From Pectobacterium polaris (lineage in GTDB: Bacteria; Pseudomonadota; Gammaproteobacteria; Enterobacterales; Enterobacteriaceae), in assembly GCF_002307355.1 (NCBI RefSeq), contig NZ_CP017481.1, positions 3,038,001 through 3,102,000 on the forward strand: a stretch of 64,000 nt of DNA, in the 5' to 3' direction. The notes under the pieces were generated by a model. The model saw only the letters and a program-made list of their open reading frames with translations. It searched no databases and had not been told where the DNA came from. This document shows positions 51,104-61,218 of this stretch, in pieces. Numbering within the stretch: position 1 is the first letter of the stretch; every line of letters starts with the position of its first letter. The translations under genes and the position numbers were made by a program.

Positions 51104-52120
51104 ATGATTCAGCTAGAAGGGGTAAGCGTTGACTTCTCGCAAGGGAAGCAACCAGAAAATCTTGCGGTAGACAACGTGTCGTTGCACATCCAACGTGGCG
51201 AGGTTTACGGGATTGTCGGCACCAGCGGCGCAGGGAAAAGCACGCTGCTGCGGACCATTAATCTCTTGCAGCGACCGACTGCCGGCCGTGTGCTCGTCAA
51301 TGGCGTTCTCATCAGCGAATTAGCCGGGCAACTGCTGCGGGAACAGCGGCAAAAAATCGGTATGATCTTTCAGCATTTCAACCTGATGCAGACGCGTACC
51401 GTGGCGGAAAACGTGGCGTTCAGCCTGAAAGCCGCTGGGAAATCCAGTGCGGTCATTGCTGCCCGGGTGCCGGAAATTCTGACGCTGGTGGGGCTGACGG
51501 ATAAAGCGTCGTCTTATCCGGCGCAGCTCAGCGGTGGCCAGAAACAGCGTGTCGGTATCGCCAGGGCGATTGCCAACGATCCCGAAGTATTGCTGTGTGA
51601 TGAACCGACCTCGGCACTCGATCTGGAAACCTCAGCGGCTATTCTGGCGCTGCTGAAAGAGATTAACGAGAAACTGGGCATTACCATCGTGCTGATTTCT
51701 CATGAAATGAGCGTGATTAAGGCGGTTTGCGATCGGGTGGCGGTGATGACGGGCGGTCGGGTCGTGGAAGAGGGCGATGTTTTCGATATCTTTGCGACGC
51801 CGCAGCATGCATTTACGCGTCAACTGGTGTCCCATACGCTCGATCTCGCGCTGCCGCCTCGCTTGCTGGTGGATTTACAGGGCACACTACTGAAGATCCT
51901 GTTCGTCGGCGAATCGGCGGAGCAACCCGTGCTGTCGGACGTTGCGACGCGCTTTGGCGTGTCCGTCAATATCCTGCACGGCAAGATCGAATACATCGGT
52001 AACCGTGCGCTAGGCATACTTGTCGCACTACTGACTCATCCTTCCGATCCCGGAAAAGTGACGGAAGCGGTAGAACATATTCAGGTAAGAACGGCAAATG
52101 TGGAGGTGCTGCATGGCTGA
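51104..52120 (+). CDS. MetN-like methionine-type ABC importer ATPase
   Basis: The protein has 338 residues from the ATG at 51104 with AGGAG 10 nt upstream. Walker A GTSGAGKST, Q-loop MIFQHFNLMQ, signature LSGGQKQRV, Walker B VLLCDEPTSALD and H-switch LISHE are all present. After about residue 250 it has an ACT-like NIL domain (NILHGKIEYIGNRALGILVAL), which in MetN binds methionine and inhibits transport. The 3' end overlaps the permease gene by 8 nt. Confidence 0.9.
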   Translation: MIQLEGVSVDFSQGKQPENLAVDNVSLHIQRGEVYGIVGTSGAGKSTLLRTINLLQRPTAGRVLVNGVLISELAGQLLREQRQKIGMIFQHFNLMQTRTVAENVAFSLKAAGKSSAVIAARVPEILTLVGLTDKASSYPAQLSGGQKQRVGIARAIANDPEVLLCDEPTSALDLETSAAILALLKEINEKLGITIVLISHEMSVIKAVCDRVAVMTGGRVVEEGDVFDIFATPQHAFTRQLVSHTLDLALPPRLLVDLQGTLLKILFVGESAEQPVLSDVATRFGVSVNILHGKIEYIGNRALGILVALLTHPSDPGKVTEAVEHIQVRTANVEVLHG

Positions 52121-52772
52121 TTTATGGATCGATCTGGTCGCGGCGTTCGGCGAAACGTTCCAGATGGTGGGGATTTCCACGCTATTTGCCGTGATTGGCG
52201 GTTTACCGCTGGGGCTGCTGATTTACGTTACCGACAGGAACCTGTTCTGGCAAAACCGCGCCGTTTATCTGTTTGGCACGGTGCTGGTGAATATTATCCG
52301 CTCTATTCCTTTCGTGATTTTGCTGGTCTTACTGTTACCGCTGACGCAGATCCTGTTGGGGAATACGATTGGACCTGTGGCAGCGGCGGTGCCGATGTCG
52401 GTCGCCGCGATCGCGTTCTATGCGCGTTTGGTGGATAGCGCACTGCGTGAAATCGATCCTGGTATCGTGGAAGCGGCTGAAGCGTTTGGTGCCAGCCCGA
52501 TGCGTATTATCGGCACGGTGCTGCTGCCGGAGGCGAAAGCGGGACTATTGCGCGGCCTGACGATCACGCTAGTGAGCCTCATTGGCTATTCGGCGATGGC
52601 GGGCATTGTCGGCGGCGGCGGGGTGGGGGATTTGGCGATCCGCTTCGGCTATTACCGCTATGAAACCGAGGTGATGGTGATTACCGTTATTGCGCTGGTT
52701 ATTCTGGTTCAGGTGGTACAGACGCTGGGTGACTGGCTGTCAAAACGTGCCGATAAGCGCGAACGCCGCTAA
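52113..52772 (+). CDS. MetI-like ABC importer permease
   Basis: The protein has 219 residues from the ATG at 52113 (MADLWIDLVAAFGETFQMVG), with GGAGG upstream. Five hydrophobic segments and the coupling loop EAAEAFGASPMRIIGTVLLPEAK are typical. GYSAMAGIVGGGGVGDLAI is a MetI signature. It overlaps the ATPase gene and forms the channel of this second-type methionine importer. Confidence 0.9.
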   Translation: MADLWIDLVAAFGETFQMVGISTLFAVIGGLPLGLLIYVTDRNLFWQNRAVYLFGTVLVNIIRSIPFVILLVLLLPLTQILLGNTIGPVAAAVPMSVAAIAFYARLVDSALREIDPGIVEAAEAFGASPMRIIGTVLLPEAKAGLLRGLTITLVSLIGYSAMAGIVGGGGVGDLAIRFGYYRYETEVMVITVIALVILVQVVQTLGDWLSKRADKRERR

Positions 52773-52789
52773 GGGAATGTTCATCACTG

Positions 52790-52838
52790 GCACGAGGGAG
52801 GCTACGCTGCTATGTCCCTCGTGCTATCCGCTATTTTT
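52790..52838 (+). terminator. Terminator of the MetQNI-type operon
   Basis: GCACGAGGGA (52790-52799) pairs perfectly with TCCCTCGTGC (52815-52824), and a T-rich stretch follows near 52834. It starts 18 bp after the permease stop. Confidence 0.72.
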
Positions 52839-53056
52839 CTGGTAGTCCTGCTGTCTGCATTTTCAGACATTCCTTAATTTTTCTAAGTCCTTTTTTTATC
52901 TGCGTTTTTTTAGAAACTTTCATTTCTTTGACTATCTTTACAGAATGAACGGTTTTCATCCCAGAGATGACGCGTTACCTTTGTATGTTACTAAAGTTTT
53001 CAAAACATATTGAAAATTAAGAATTTTTAACGACTGATGGATATCGCGGCGAACTC

Positions 53057-54262
53057 ATGAAAACAACCCCTTTCCTGACCAGACTCACGTCTTTCTCTGT
53101 AGGTACGGTATTGCTTGTTGGTTTAGTGCCATTCACCTATGCGGAACAGTTGCCAGCGGTGCCGCAGATTGATGCCAAAGCCTATGTCTTGATCGATCAC
53201 CACAGCGGTAAAGTGCTGGCGGAAAGCAATGCCGATGAGCGCCTTGACCCTGCCAGCCTGACAAAAATTATGGCGAGCTATGTGATTGGGCAGGCGATCA
53301 AATCCGGTAAAATTCGTCCGACGGATGAAGTGACCGTAGGAAAAGATGCCTGGGCAACCGGCAATCCGGCACTGCGTGGCTCGTCGCTGATGTTCCTTAA
53401 GCCGGGCGACCGCATCCCCGTTTCTGAGTTAAATAAAGGCATAGTCATTCAGTCAGGCAATGATGCCAGTATCGCGCTGGCGGATTATGTCGCGGGTAGT
53501 CAGGATGCGTTCGTTAGCCTGATGAACAATTATGCGAAGGCACTTAACCTGACAAATACGCATTTTCTGACTGTGCACGGTCTCGATGCGCCGGGGCAAT
53601 ACAGCACCGCACGTGATATGGCCCTGTTAGGGCAGGCGCTGATTCGCGATGTGCCGGAAGAATACGCATTGCACAAAGAAAAAGAGTTCACCTTCAATAA
53701 CATTCGCCAGCCTAATCGTAACCGTCTGCTGTGGAGCACTAATCTGAATGTAGACGGTGTGAAAACCGGCCATACCAACGGCGCGGGGCACAATCTGGTA
53801 GCCTCGGCCACCGAAGGCAATATGCGCCTGATTTCCGTGGTGCTGGGGGCGCAAACAGATGCCATTCGCTTCCGTGAAAGTGAAAAACTGCTCACCTGGG
53901 GCTTCCGCTTTTTCGAAACGGTAACGCCTATCAAGACGGATGCGCCTTTTACCACGCAACGGGTCTGGTTTGGTACTGAGAAAGAGGCCCGGCTCGGCGT
54001 CGCACAGGATGCTGCGCTGACCATCCCGAAAGGGCAAATGAAGAACCTGAAAGCCAGCTTTACGCTAAATCAGCCGCAGCTTTCCGCACCACTGACCAAG
54101 AATCAGGTTGTCGGCACTATTGACTTCCAACTGGACGGTAAGAGCATCGGACAGCGCGAACTAGTCGCGATGGATGATATCCCCGAGGCTGGTTTCTTTA
54201 GCCGCCTCTGGGATACGGTGGTGATGAAGGTGCAGCAGTGGTTCGGCGGGATATTCGGTTAA
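53057..54262 (+). CDS. dacC: D-alanyl-D-alanine carboxypeptidase DacC (PBP6)
   Basis: The protein has 401 residues. The signal peptide is about 1-29 (VPFTYA). The active-site set is SLTK (Ser67, Lys70), SGN (QSGNDAS) and KTG (VDGVKTGHT). A C-terminal amphipathic helix ([12 protein letters not shown]) anchors it to the outer face of the inner membrane. It removes the terminal D-Ala from peptidoglycan stem peptides. Its stop codon lies in the end of a repeat, and the gene converges with deoR. Confidence 0.94.
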   Translation: MKTTPFLTRLTSFSVGTVLLVGLVPFTYAEQLPAVPQIDAKAYVLIDHHSGKVLAESNADERLDPASLTKIMASYVIGQAIKSGKIRPTDEVTVGKDAWATGNPALRGSSLMFLKPGDRIPVSELNKGIVIQSGNDASIALADYVAGSQDAFVSLMNNYAKALNLTNTHFLTVHGLDAPGQYSTARDMALLGQALIRDVPEEYALHKEKEFTFNNIRQPNRNRLLWSTNLNVDGVKTGHTNGAGHNLVASATEGNMRLISVVLGAQTDAIRFRESEKLLTWGFRFFETVTPIKTDAPFTTQRVWFGTEKEARLGVAQDAALTIPKGQMKNLKASFTLNQPQLSAPLTKNQVVGTIDFQLDGKSIGQRELVAMDDIPEAGFFSRLWDTVVMKVQQWFGGIFG

Positions 54263-54410
54263 GAGTCTATCCCATTAGGGCTATTTTATTTGCCATTTTG
54301 AACCTGGGCAGTGCTCAAAATCCTCACGTACTACGTGTACGCTCCGGTTTTTGCGCGCTGTCCGTGTCCAAACTGGCTGCACTAATAACGCCTACTCGGA
54401 CAGACTCTAA
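54259..54410. repeat. Intergenic element with terminal inverted repeats between dacC and deoR
   Basis: The ends AGAGTCTATCC (54262-54272) and GGACAGACTCT (54398-54408) match inversely in 10 of 11 bases. The internal sequence has a strong hairpin-forming stretch (ACGTACTACGTGTACG). The whole 150-bp gap between the convergent genes is this unit; each end contributes a stop codon. It looks like a short dispersed repeat or MITE, but only one copy is in the window. Confidence 0.6.
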
Positions 54411-55180
54411 TTTCCAGGGTGGATTAACTGAATGCCGTTGTTGGAAAAATAGCGTAAGTAGGAATCGTTCGGGGCGCTGTCGGAAATGACGGTATCAAAC
54501 AGCGTCATCGGGCCAATGCAGGCGCGTTTAATCTGACCGAACTTGCTGCTGTCCGCCACAATAATGATTCGCTGTGCGGTCGCCATCGCGCGTTGCTTCA
54601 TGCCCAGCTCGGCAAAGTTAAAGCAGGTGGCGCCCGCAGTCAGTTCGATACCCGCCGCAGAGATAAAGGCTTTATTCGGACAGACGTTGTCCAGCTCGCT
54701 TCTCTGGTTGAGCGGGGTAAAGATCGCGTTATCAGGATGGTATTCCCCGCCGCACAAAATTACTCTGCACGCCTTTTTTTCCTGTAGCGCTAAAAAGGTG
54801 TTCAGGGAATAGCAAATCGCAGTAAAGGGTAACTCATCAGGAATGGCATCAATGATGAAGGGAATTGTGGTGCCACAGTCGAAAAAAACGGTATCGTTTG
54901 CTTCCACCAAATAGGCAGCCGCAATACCGATAGCCTGCTTCTCTCTTACGTGTTTGGTCTGCTGGTCGGAGACAAAATAATTTGTGACACCGTTATTCTT
55001 CAGGTCGCTTACGACGTAGCCGCCGAGCAGCATGACGCTGGTGGAATCTGCATTCAGATCGCGGCGCACGGTCATCTCGGACACGCCGAGTAGCTGTGCG
55101 GCGTCTTTAAGATGGAGTTTATCGGTTTTCTTTAATGCCTGAGCCAGTCTGCCGATTCGTTCGTCGCGCCGCGTTTCCAT
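54407..55180 (-). CDS. deoR: Deoxyribose operon repressor DeoR
   Basis: The protein has 257 residues. The N-terminal helix-turn-helix (LKDAAQLLGVSEMTVRRDLN) precedes a DeoR-type sugar-phosphate effector domain with DCGTTIPFIIDAI. It represses nucleoside catabolism genes; deoxyribose 5-phosphate is the inducer. It lies 33 bp after deoC on the same strand, so the two are probably co-transcribed and self-regulated. The dacC-deoR pair is as in E. coli. Confidence 0.92.
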   Translation of the reverse strand: METRRDERIGRLAQALKKTDKLHLKDAAQLLGVSEMTVRRDLNADSTSVMLLGGYVVSDLKNNGVTNYFVSDQQTKHVREKQAIGIAAAYLVEANDTVFFDCGTTIPFIIDAIPDELPFTAICYSLNTFLALQEKKACRVILCGGEYHPDNAIFTPLNQRSELDNVCPNKAFISAAGIELTAGATCFNFAELGMKQRAMATAQRIIIVADSSKFGQIKRACIGPMTLFDTVISDSAPNDSYLRYFSNNGIQLIHPGN

Positions 55181-55213
55181 AAAATTCCCTGCTAGTAAGC
55201 TATATTTTTGTTG

Positions 55214-55882
55214 TTAGTAGTTTCCTGCTGCGGCCGTTTCACCTGAAACGATAGCGACGCCTGAGCTCGTGCCGATACGTGTGGCGCCTGCTTCGATCAT
55301 ACGCTGTGCCGTTTGGCGATCGCGAACCGCGCCGGATGCTTTGACACCCATCTCGCTGCCGACGGTGCTACGCATCAGTCGAACGTGTTCTTCACGAGCG
55401 CCGCCCGTGCTGAAACCGGTAGACGTTTTGACGAATGCGACATCCAACTGACGACACATTTCACACACCAGGACAATCTGTTCGTCATCAAGCAGACAGG
55501 TTTCCAATATTACCTTCAACGGTATAGCGGCGCAAACCTCACGCACGGCCTGAATATCCGCTTTGACGGCGGCAACATTCCCGCTTTTCAGCCAGCCAAC
55601 GTTAATCACCATATCGATTTCTTGCGCACCGGCATCAATCGCGGCTTTCGCTTCAAACGCCTTGCTGGATGTCAGGCCTGCACCAAGAGGGAAACCGATA
55701 ACAGAACATACCTGTACTTCAGTGCCTTTCAGCTTTTCGGCCACTAAGGGAACGTAACCTGAGTTAACACAGACTGCATAAAAACGGTGAGCGATCGCTT
55801 CATCGCACAGGGTGGCAATTTGCTGTTCGGTGGCATTGGCTGCCAGCAGTGTGTGGTCGATATAGCGAGCGTAGTCAGTCAT
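55214..55882 (-). CDS. deoC: Deoxyribose-phosphate aldolase
   Basis: The protein has 222 residues, similar in length to the shorter type of Bacillus rather than the 259-residue E. coli DeoC. The Schiff-base lysine is in VKTSTGF near residue 150, and the second catalytic lysine is in VKASGAVRD. It splits deoxyribose 5-phosphate into acetaldehyde and glyceraldehyde 3-phosphate. In E. coli deoC is in deoCABD elsewhere; here it is upstream of deoR. Confidence 0.94.
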   Translation of the reverse strand: MTDYARYIDHTLLAANATEQQIATLCDEAIAHRFYAVCVNSGYVPLVAEKLKGTEVQVCSVIGFPLGAGLTSSKAFEAKAAIDAGAQEIDMVINVGWLKSGNVAAVKADIQAVREVCAAIPLKVILETCLLDDEQIVLVCEMCRQLDVAFVKTSTGFSTGGAREEHVRLMRSTVGSEMGVKASGAVRDRQTAQRMIEAGATRIGTSSGVAIVSGETAAAGNY

Positions 55883-55976
55883 GGCAAATCCTTAGAGGTA
55901 GCGATAAGAAATCATATAGCGTGATTATGACACTCAATGATTTTTATGTCACAAAAATAACAATGAAATTAATTTT

Positions 55977-55992
55977 TGTTATTTTAATAACA
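55977..55992. promoter_or_regulatory. Candidate DeoR operator upstream of deoC
   Basis: TGTTATTTTAATAACA shares TGTTA and TAACA arms and the 6-bp spacing with the E. coli DeoR operator TGTTAGAATTCTAACA. It is the centre of a larger perfect palindrome (arms 55973-55983 and 55986-55996). A half-site TAACA is at 55958-55962. It is about 95 bp upstream of the deoC ATG. Confidence 0.75.
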
Positions 55993-56065
55993 AAAAATGA
56001 AGCGGATGTGATAGTGGGTGCATGATGAGTGAGAAGAGGAGGTGTTTTGGCTGACGTAGAGCAGA

Positions 56066-56113
56066 AAAGAAAACGCCCATCGTTCTTGAACCTGAAAGGC
56101 GGGAACGATGGGC
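56066..56113 (-). terminator. Terminator of ybjL
   Basis: An 11-bp perfect stem (56075-56085 with 56103-56113) is followed on the minus strand by a T-rich tract (A at 56066-56073). It is about 108 bp after the ybjL stop. Confidence 0.8.
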
Positions 56114-56220
56114 TCCTCAATAAGGGGAATCAAAGAAAAGCAGTGGCACTTATTCAGACTGTAGGGCAAAGAAAAAGTTCTGGCTTTTAGAAAATAATAT
56201 TGACGATTTTTTACACTTTC

Positions 56221-57909
56221 TCAGCCGGGCAGTTCAGGCCAGATAACCACGATAAGTGAACCTGCTAAGGTAAGTAGCACGTTAGCGATGGCATAGGTAC
56301 CCGCATAGCCGAGCGCAGGGATGTTACTGCGCGCCGTATCGCTGATAATTTCCATCGCGGGGGCGCAGGTTCGTGCACCCATCATGGCGCCAAACAGCAG
56401 TGCACGGTTCATTTTCAGCACATACGCACCAAACAGAAAGCAAATCACCACTGGCAGCAGGCTAACAATTAGCCCTGAAGCCAGCATCTGAATACCGACT
56501 TCTCCCAGACTACTGTTGATGGTGCTACCTGCGCTCAGGCCAACGCCGGCCATAAAAACCATCAGGCCGAACTCTTTGACCATGTTAAGTGCGCCTTGCG
56601 GGATATAGCCGAAGGTCGGGTGGTTGGCGCGCAGGAACCCCAGCATGATACCGGCGAACAGCAACCCAGCCGCGTTACCGATGCCAAAGGTGAAGTTGCT
56701 GAATTGGATAGTGATCAGCCCGACCATCACGCCGATGACGAAAAAGGCGCAGAAGGCCAGCAGATCGGTGACCTGACTATGAATAGAAATGAACCCGATT
56801 CTGTCAGCAATACTTTTTACCCGTCGCGCGTCCCCGCTGACCTGCAAGACATCGCCTTTATTCAGCACGACGTTATCGTCAATCGGCATTTCAATTTGGC
56901 TACGGACAATACGGTTGAGGAAACAGCCGTGATCGGTCAGCTTCAATTGGCTCAGGCGTTTGCCGACGGCATTGTGGTTCTTGACGACAATCTCTTCCGT
57001 TACGATGCGCATATCCAGCAAATCGCGGTCGAAAACCTCTTTGCCATCGCGGAAATTAGAGTTCAGGCGAGAATGGGCGTCGGGATAGCCGACCAGCGCG
57101 ATCTCATCGCCGATTTGCAAGACGGCGTCACCGTCAGGGCTAGCCAAAATCCCGTTGCGTCGGATACGCTCGATGTAGCAGCCGGTCTGGCGATAAATTC
57201 CCAGTTCGCGCAGATTCTTGCCGTCCGCCCAGTCAACCAATTCCGGCCCGACGCGATAGGCGCGAATCACCGGCAGGTACACTTTTCTCTGGCTGTCTGG
57301 GTCTAATCCGCGTTCGCGTGCAATCTGCTGAGCGCTGGTAGGCAAATCCTGGTGCTGGAGTTTGGGCAGGTAGCGTGCGCCAAAAATGAGGCTGACCAGT
57401 CCGACCAGATACGTCAGCGCATAGCCCAAACTCAGATGATCTTGCTCAATACCGAGCTGGTTACCCAAGCTGGCGGTGTTGCGCAGCGTGTCACCCGCAC
57501 CGACCAGCACCGGCGTTGAGGTCATGGATCCGGCCAGCATCCCCGCCGTCAGGCCAATGCCCCAACCAAAGAATTTGCCTAAGCCTAACGCGAGTAACAT
57601 GGCACTGCCGACCATCACCAGCGCTAGCATGAAATAATTCTTTCCGTCACGGAAGAAAATAGAAAAGAAATTCGGCCCGGCTTCCACGCCCACGCAAAAA
57701 ATAAATAACATAAAGCCGAGGCTCAGCGCTTCGGTATTAATCGAAAAATGCTGCTGGCCGAGTAATAAAGAAACAACTAAAACTCCAATGGAATTACCGA
57801 GTTGTACTGGCCCAAGGCGCAATTTCCCCAGGCAGAGTCCTAATGAAAGAACCACGAATAAAAGTAGAATGTAATTCCCATTTAACAAATCAGCGACGTT
57901 TATATTCAT
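56221..57909 (-). CDS. ybjL: Putative transporter YbjL (AspT/YidE family)
   Basis: The protein has 562 residues from the ATG at 57909 ([18 protein letters not shown]), close to the 561 of E. coli; the frame is open to 57954. Two membrane domains of 5-6 segments flank two cytoplasmic TrkA-C (RCK_C) domains, at about 200-290 and 295-375. Motifs are [31 protein letters not shown] and [16 protein letters not shown]. The family includes aspartate:alanine exchangers; the substrate here is not known. Confidence 0.93.
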   Translation of the reverse strand: MNINVADLLNGNYILLLFVVLSLGLCLGKLRLGPVQLGNSIGVLVVSLLLGQQHFSINTEALSLGFMLFIFCVGVEAGPNFFSIFFRDGKNYFMLALVMVGSAMLLALGLGKFFGWGIGLTAGMLAGSMTSTPVLVGAGDTLRNTASLGNQLGIEQDHLSLGYALTYLVGLVSLIFGARYLPKLQHQDLPTSAQQIARERGLDPDSQRKVYLPVIRAYRVGPELVDWADGKNLRELGIYRQTGCYIERIRRNGILASPDGDAVLQIGDEIALVGYPDAHSRLNSNFRDGKEVFDRDLLDMRIVTEEIVVKNHNAVGKRLSQLKLTDHGCFLNRIVRSQIEMPIDDNVVLNKGDVLQVSGDARRVKSIADRIGFISIHSQVTDLLAFCAFFVIGVMVGLITIQFSNFTFGIGNAAGLLFAGIMLGFLRANHPTFGYIPQGALNMVKEFGLMVFMAGVGLSAGSTINSSLGEVGIQMLASGLIVSLLPVVICFLFGAYVLKMNRALLFGAMMGARTCAPAMEIISDTARSNIPALGYAGTYAIANVLLTLAGSLIVVIWPELPG

Positions 57910-58285
57910 GGAATGTAACTTGTTGTTTACCAGTAAGTTCTTGATGTTATTCATTATAGCGGCTAGATTTAGCCATGAAATGCATGAATTCCCGTGACGG
58001 TATCAATACGCGTCAGCTGAAAGGAATCAGCCTCGTTCAGTATAATTTATCCGATAAAAATTGTTCAGTGTAATTATTGTTTAATTTAATGATTGTGGTG
58101 TCGCTGTTGACGAAATGCGTCGGGTTATCGTCTTTTTCTGTGGACGGCCAGCGTGTCGAATAAATCGTAGCGAAGCCTCATGTTTTTCATATCGGGGAAT
58201 AGATACACCAATCATTTTTACCATGCCGCATATTTTCGGTATCTGGTTGATGCAGGTTGGGAGGCATATTGAGTGGGGGCGATTT
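57910..58285. other. Divergent promoter region ybjL-ybjM
   Basis: 376 bp between divergent genes. The ybjM frame is open upstream to 58115, but that extension has no homology I recognise. The region is AT-rich and should hold both promoters. Confidence 0.5.
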
Positions 58286-58657
58286 ATGGCAAGAAATAAA
58301 GGTTGGGTGGGTGCGACCTGCTGTTTTTTATTGTTCACCGTCGTGTTTCTGAGTCAAAAGATTGAGGCATCAGAAGTTGCGGTGAGTGATGGGTTACGCG
58401 GTAGTCCAGGGATGTTGCTTTTTCTGTTGCCCGGCATGGTGGCCTGTTTTCTTTCTGCGCGCGGTCGCCTGCTTTACCCGCTGTTTGGCGCGCTGGCGGC
58501 AATGCCCGTGTGCTTGTTGGTGCTCCACCTGTGGAATACCCCAATGCGCTCTTTCTGGCAAGAGCTGGCTTACGTGATGAGTGCAGTCTTTTGGTGTGTG
58601 TTGGGGGCGATGGGCGTGTTGTGTTTACGGAGTCTGTATCGGCGCTATCTTCGTTGA
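58286..58657 (+). CDS. ybjM: YbjM inner-membrane protein
   Basis: The protein has 123 residues from the ATG at 58286, the length of E. coli YbjM (125), with GGGGG upstream. Four hydrophobic segments lie in GATCCFLLFTVVFLS, GMLLFLLPGMVACFLSARG, LFGALAAMPVCLLVLHL and SFWQELAYVMSAVFWCVLGAM. Its function is unknown. It lies next to grxA as in E. coli. Confidence 0.83.
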   Translation: MARNKGWVGATCCFLLFTVVFLSQKIEASEVAVSDGLRGSPGMLLFLLPGMVACFLSARGRLLYPLFGALAAMPVCLLVLHLWNTPMRSFWQELAYVMSAVFWCVLGAMGVLCLRSLYRRYLR

Positions 58658-58750
58658 ATGGGTTCTATTCCGAACCCATAAAAAAGCGCGGACTGTCGCC
58701 GCGCTATTGTTTGTCAGTTCGATGATCTAGGTGTTCTGCCAATCGGGTGA

Positions 58751-59017
58751 TTATGACTGGAACAGAGCCAGGTGCTCTTTGGCATAGGCTTCAAAATCGG
58801 TGCAGCCGCCGATGTGTTTTTCATCCAGAAAAATCTGCGGTACGGTTTCAACCGGCTTTCCTACCGTCTTGGACAAATCTTCTTTCGAAATGCCTTCTGC
58901 GTGGATGTCTACATAGCGGAAGCTGAAGTCATCACGTTGCTCGGCCAATTTCTCTGCCAGTTCTTTCGCACGTACACAATAAGGGCAAGCTGGGCGCCCG
59001 AAAATTACAGCGAACAT
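58751..59017 (-). CDS. grxA: Glutaredoxin 1
   Basis: The protein has 88 residues. The active-site dithiol is CPYC at residues 11-14. The cis-proline and glutathione site are in VETVPQIFLD and HIGGCTDFEAY. It reduces ribonucleotide reductase and other disulfides using glutathione. A hairpin-less gap of 93 bp separates it from ybjM, toward which it converges. Confidence 0.97.
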   Translation of the reverse strand: MFAVIFGRPACPYCVRAKELAEKLAEQRDDFSFRYVDIHAEGISKEDLSKTVGKPVETVPQIFLDEKHIGGCTDFEAYAKEHLALFQS

Positions 59018-59304
59018 GTAAACTCCTTTGTAAAATTAGAAAAATGTTCTCATTCTTGAAACGTATAGCGTGACGCCTATTACAAACAAGGTCACGGCTA
59101 AAAGTGTTACGGTTAATGAGGTTACTGCGAATCGCGCTACTATGCCTGTATTCATTGATGAAAAAAAGTAGTCATTACCTGTTACAACGATTTGCCGAAG
59201 CGATTAGGTGGTGGAGTAATGCAGATTCCGCCTGAGCTACGATATAATTCCGTCATACTTCAAGCTGCCTATGAGATGTACTTTACCGACTGAAGGATGC
59301 CAGT
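59018..59304 (+). other. grxA-nfsA gap, no ybjC
   Basis: The 287 bp between the divergent genes hold no gene; E. coli has ybjC here. CGTCATACTTCAAGCTGCCT (59252-59271) resembles the left end of the ERIC copies and may be a remnant. The promoters of both genes should lie here. Confidence 0.5.
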
Positions 59305-60024
59305 GTGACACCAACGATTGATTTGCTACAGCGCCACCGTTCTATTCGCGCGTTTACGTCTCAGGCCATAACGGATGAGCAACGCCACGCCATCATTACC
59401 GCCGCACAAAGTGCGTCCAGCTCCAGCTTTTTACAATGCAGCTCAATTATCCGTATTACCGATCCTGCGGTGCGTGAAACGCTCGTTCATTATACCGGCG
59501 AGCAAGGCTATGTGGCGCAGGCGGCAGAATTTTGGGTCTTTTGTACCGATTTTCATCGGCATGTAGAGATCTTCCCACAGGCAGAAACCGGGCTGGCTGA
59601 GCAATTGCTGATTGGCTGCGTCGATACCGCGCTCATGGCGCAGAATGCGCTAATTGCCGCCGAGTCGCTGGGGTTAGGTGGGGTATTTATCGGCGGGATC
59701 CGTAATCGAATCGCTGACGTGACGCAGCTGTTGCAACTGCCACCGTTAGTTCTGCCGTTGTTTGGCCTGTGTCTGGGGCACCCAGACGCGGAACCCATGC
59801 TAAAACCGCGCATGCCAACCGCGATGATGCTGCATGAGAATGTCTATCAGCCGCTTGACCGCGATGTGCTGGCACAATATGACCAGCAAATGGTGGAGTA
59901 TTATCTGGAACGTACTGGCAGCCGTCGTGAAAGCTGGAGCGAGCACGTGGAACGGACGCTGAAAAAAGAGTTACGTCCATTTATGCTGGACTACTTACAT
60001 CAACAAGGATGGGCGATACGCTAG
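59305..60024 (+). CDS. nfsA: NADPH nitroreductase NfsA
   Basis: This 239-residue protein starts at a GTG (59305) after GAAGGATG. It is an FMN-dependent oxygen-insensitive nitroreductase: [15 protein letters not shown] binds [18 protein letters not shown] follows, and the later FMN-site Gly-rich stretch is [15 protein letters not shown]-terminal residues [18 protein letters not shown] match NfsA. rimK begins 16 bp downstream, so they are probably an operon. Confidence 0.95.
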   Translation: MTPTIDLLQRHRSIRAFTSQAITDEQRHAIITAAQSASSSSFLQCSSIIRITDPAVRETLVHYTGEQGYVAQAAEFWVFCTDFHRHVEIFPQAETGLAEQLLIGCVDTALMAQNALIAAESLGLGGVFIGGIRNRIADVTQLLQLPPLVLPLFGLCLGHPDAEPMLKPRMPTAMMLHENVYQPLDRDVLAQYDQQMVEYYLERTGSRRESWSEHVERTLKKELRPFMLDYLHQQGWAIR

Positions 60025-60040
60025 TATCCGTAGGATATTT

Positions 60041-60952
60041 ATGAAGATAGCCATTCTGTCTCGTGATGGGTCGTTATATTCCTGCAAACGTCTGCGTGAA
60101 GCGGCTGAGGCGCGCCAGCACAGCATTGAAATTATTGACCCGCTTTCCTGCTACATGAATATCAATTCGGCAGCGCCGTCGGTGCATTATCGCGGGCGTC
60201 GGCTGGATAAATTTGATGCAGTTATTCCGCGTATCGGTTCACAGATCACGTTCTATGGTACGGCGGTATTACGCCAGTTTGAAATGCTGGGCAGCTACCC
60301 GCTGAATAATTCTGTCGCCATCATTCGCGCCCGCGACAAACTGCATTCTCTGCAACTGCTTGCCCGTGAGGGAATTGACCTGCCGATCACCGGATTTGCT
60401 CATTCGCCGGATGATACTGGCGATTTGATTGCGATGGTGGGCGGTGCGCCACTGGTCGTAAAACTGGTGGAGGGCACACAGGGGATTGGTGTGGTATTAG
60501 CCGAGACGCGACAGGCGGCGGAAAGCGTGATTGATGCCTTTCGCGGGCTGAATGCGCACATTCTGGTGCAGGAATATGTGCATGAAGCGCAGGGTAAAGA
60601 TATCCGCTGTTTTGTGATCGGCAACCGCGTTGTTGCGGCGATTGAGCGACAGGCGAAAGCGGGGGAGTTCCGTTCAAACCTGCATCGCGGCGGCTCGGCG
60701 AATAAAGTGAAAATTACGGCGAAGGAGCGTGCGATTGCTATCAAGGCGACAAAAACACTAGGGCTGAATATCGCGGGCGTCGATATTTTGCGTGCCGATC
60801 GGGGGCCGCTGGTGATGGAAGTCAACGCCTCGCCGGGGTTGGAAGGGATTGAAACGACGACCGGACTCGATATTGCTGACATGATGATTGAATTTATTGA
60901 GCAAAATACCCAGAGGCGTCTCGCAATACCGGCAACAATAAGCAAAAGTTAG
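60041..60952 (+). CDS. rimK: Ribosomal protein S6 glutamate ligase RimK
   Basis: This 303-residue ATP-grasp ligase starts [18 protein letters not shown]. The ATP site includes [19 protein letters not shown] and [19 protein letters not shown]. Metal ligands lie in [20 protein letters not shown]. It adds glutamates to the C-terminus of ribosomal protein S6 and can make free polyglutamate. It follows nfsA and precedes ybjN as in E. coli. Confidence 0.95.
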   Translation: MKIAILSRDGSLYSCKRLREAAEARQHSIEIIDPLSCYMNINSAAPSVHYRGRRLDKFDAVIPRIGSQITFYGTAVLRQFEMLGSYPLNNSVAIIRARDKLHSLQLLAREGIDLPITGFAHSPDDTGDLIAMVGGAPLVVKLVEGTQGIGVVLAETRQAAESVIDAFRGLNAHILVQEYVHEAQGKDIRCFVIGNRVVAAIERQAKAGEFRSNLHRGGSANKVKITAKERAIAIKATKTLGLNIAGVDILRADRGPLVMEVNASPGLEGIETTTGLDIADMMIEFIEQNTQRRLAIPATISKS

Positions 60953-61218
60953 CTTTCTGAAACAGGGACAGCGCCGTAAAATATGATGTTCCTTATTTTG
61001 ACGTACAGGCAGCGGACAGCGGCGCTATCCGATGTGTCACCGTGCAGCGGGACGAGGAAAGCGGGTGGCGGGGCGCTTTTATCATGGCATCGGCGCGCAA
61101 TATTCCGTAAGCTATGGGCCGTTTTTAAGGCTCTTTCTGTTTTAACATCGCTTCTGCGTAAACGGTGTTTTCTTTTCAACAACGCTGTCTGTACGGCGGC
61201 AGGTATGAGGCAAACATG

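Noticed and set aside
56596..57306. Long plus-strand open frame of 236 codons
   Set aside because: It is entirely antisense to ybjL, has no ribosome site and no recognisable domain; ybjL is clearly the gene.
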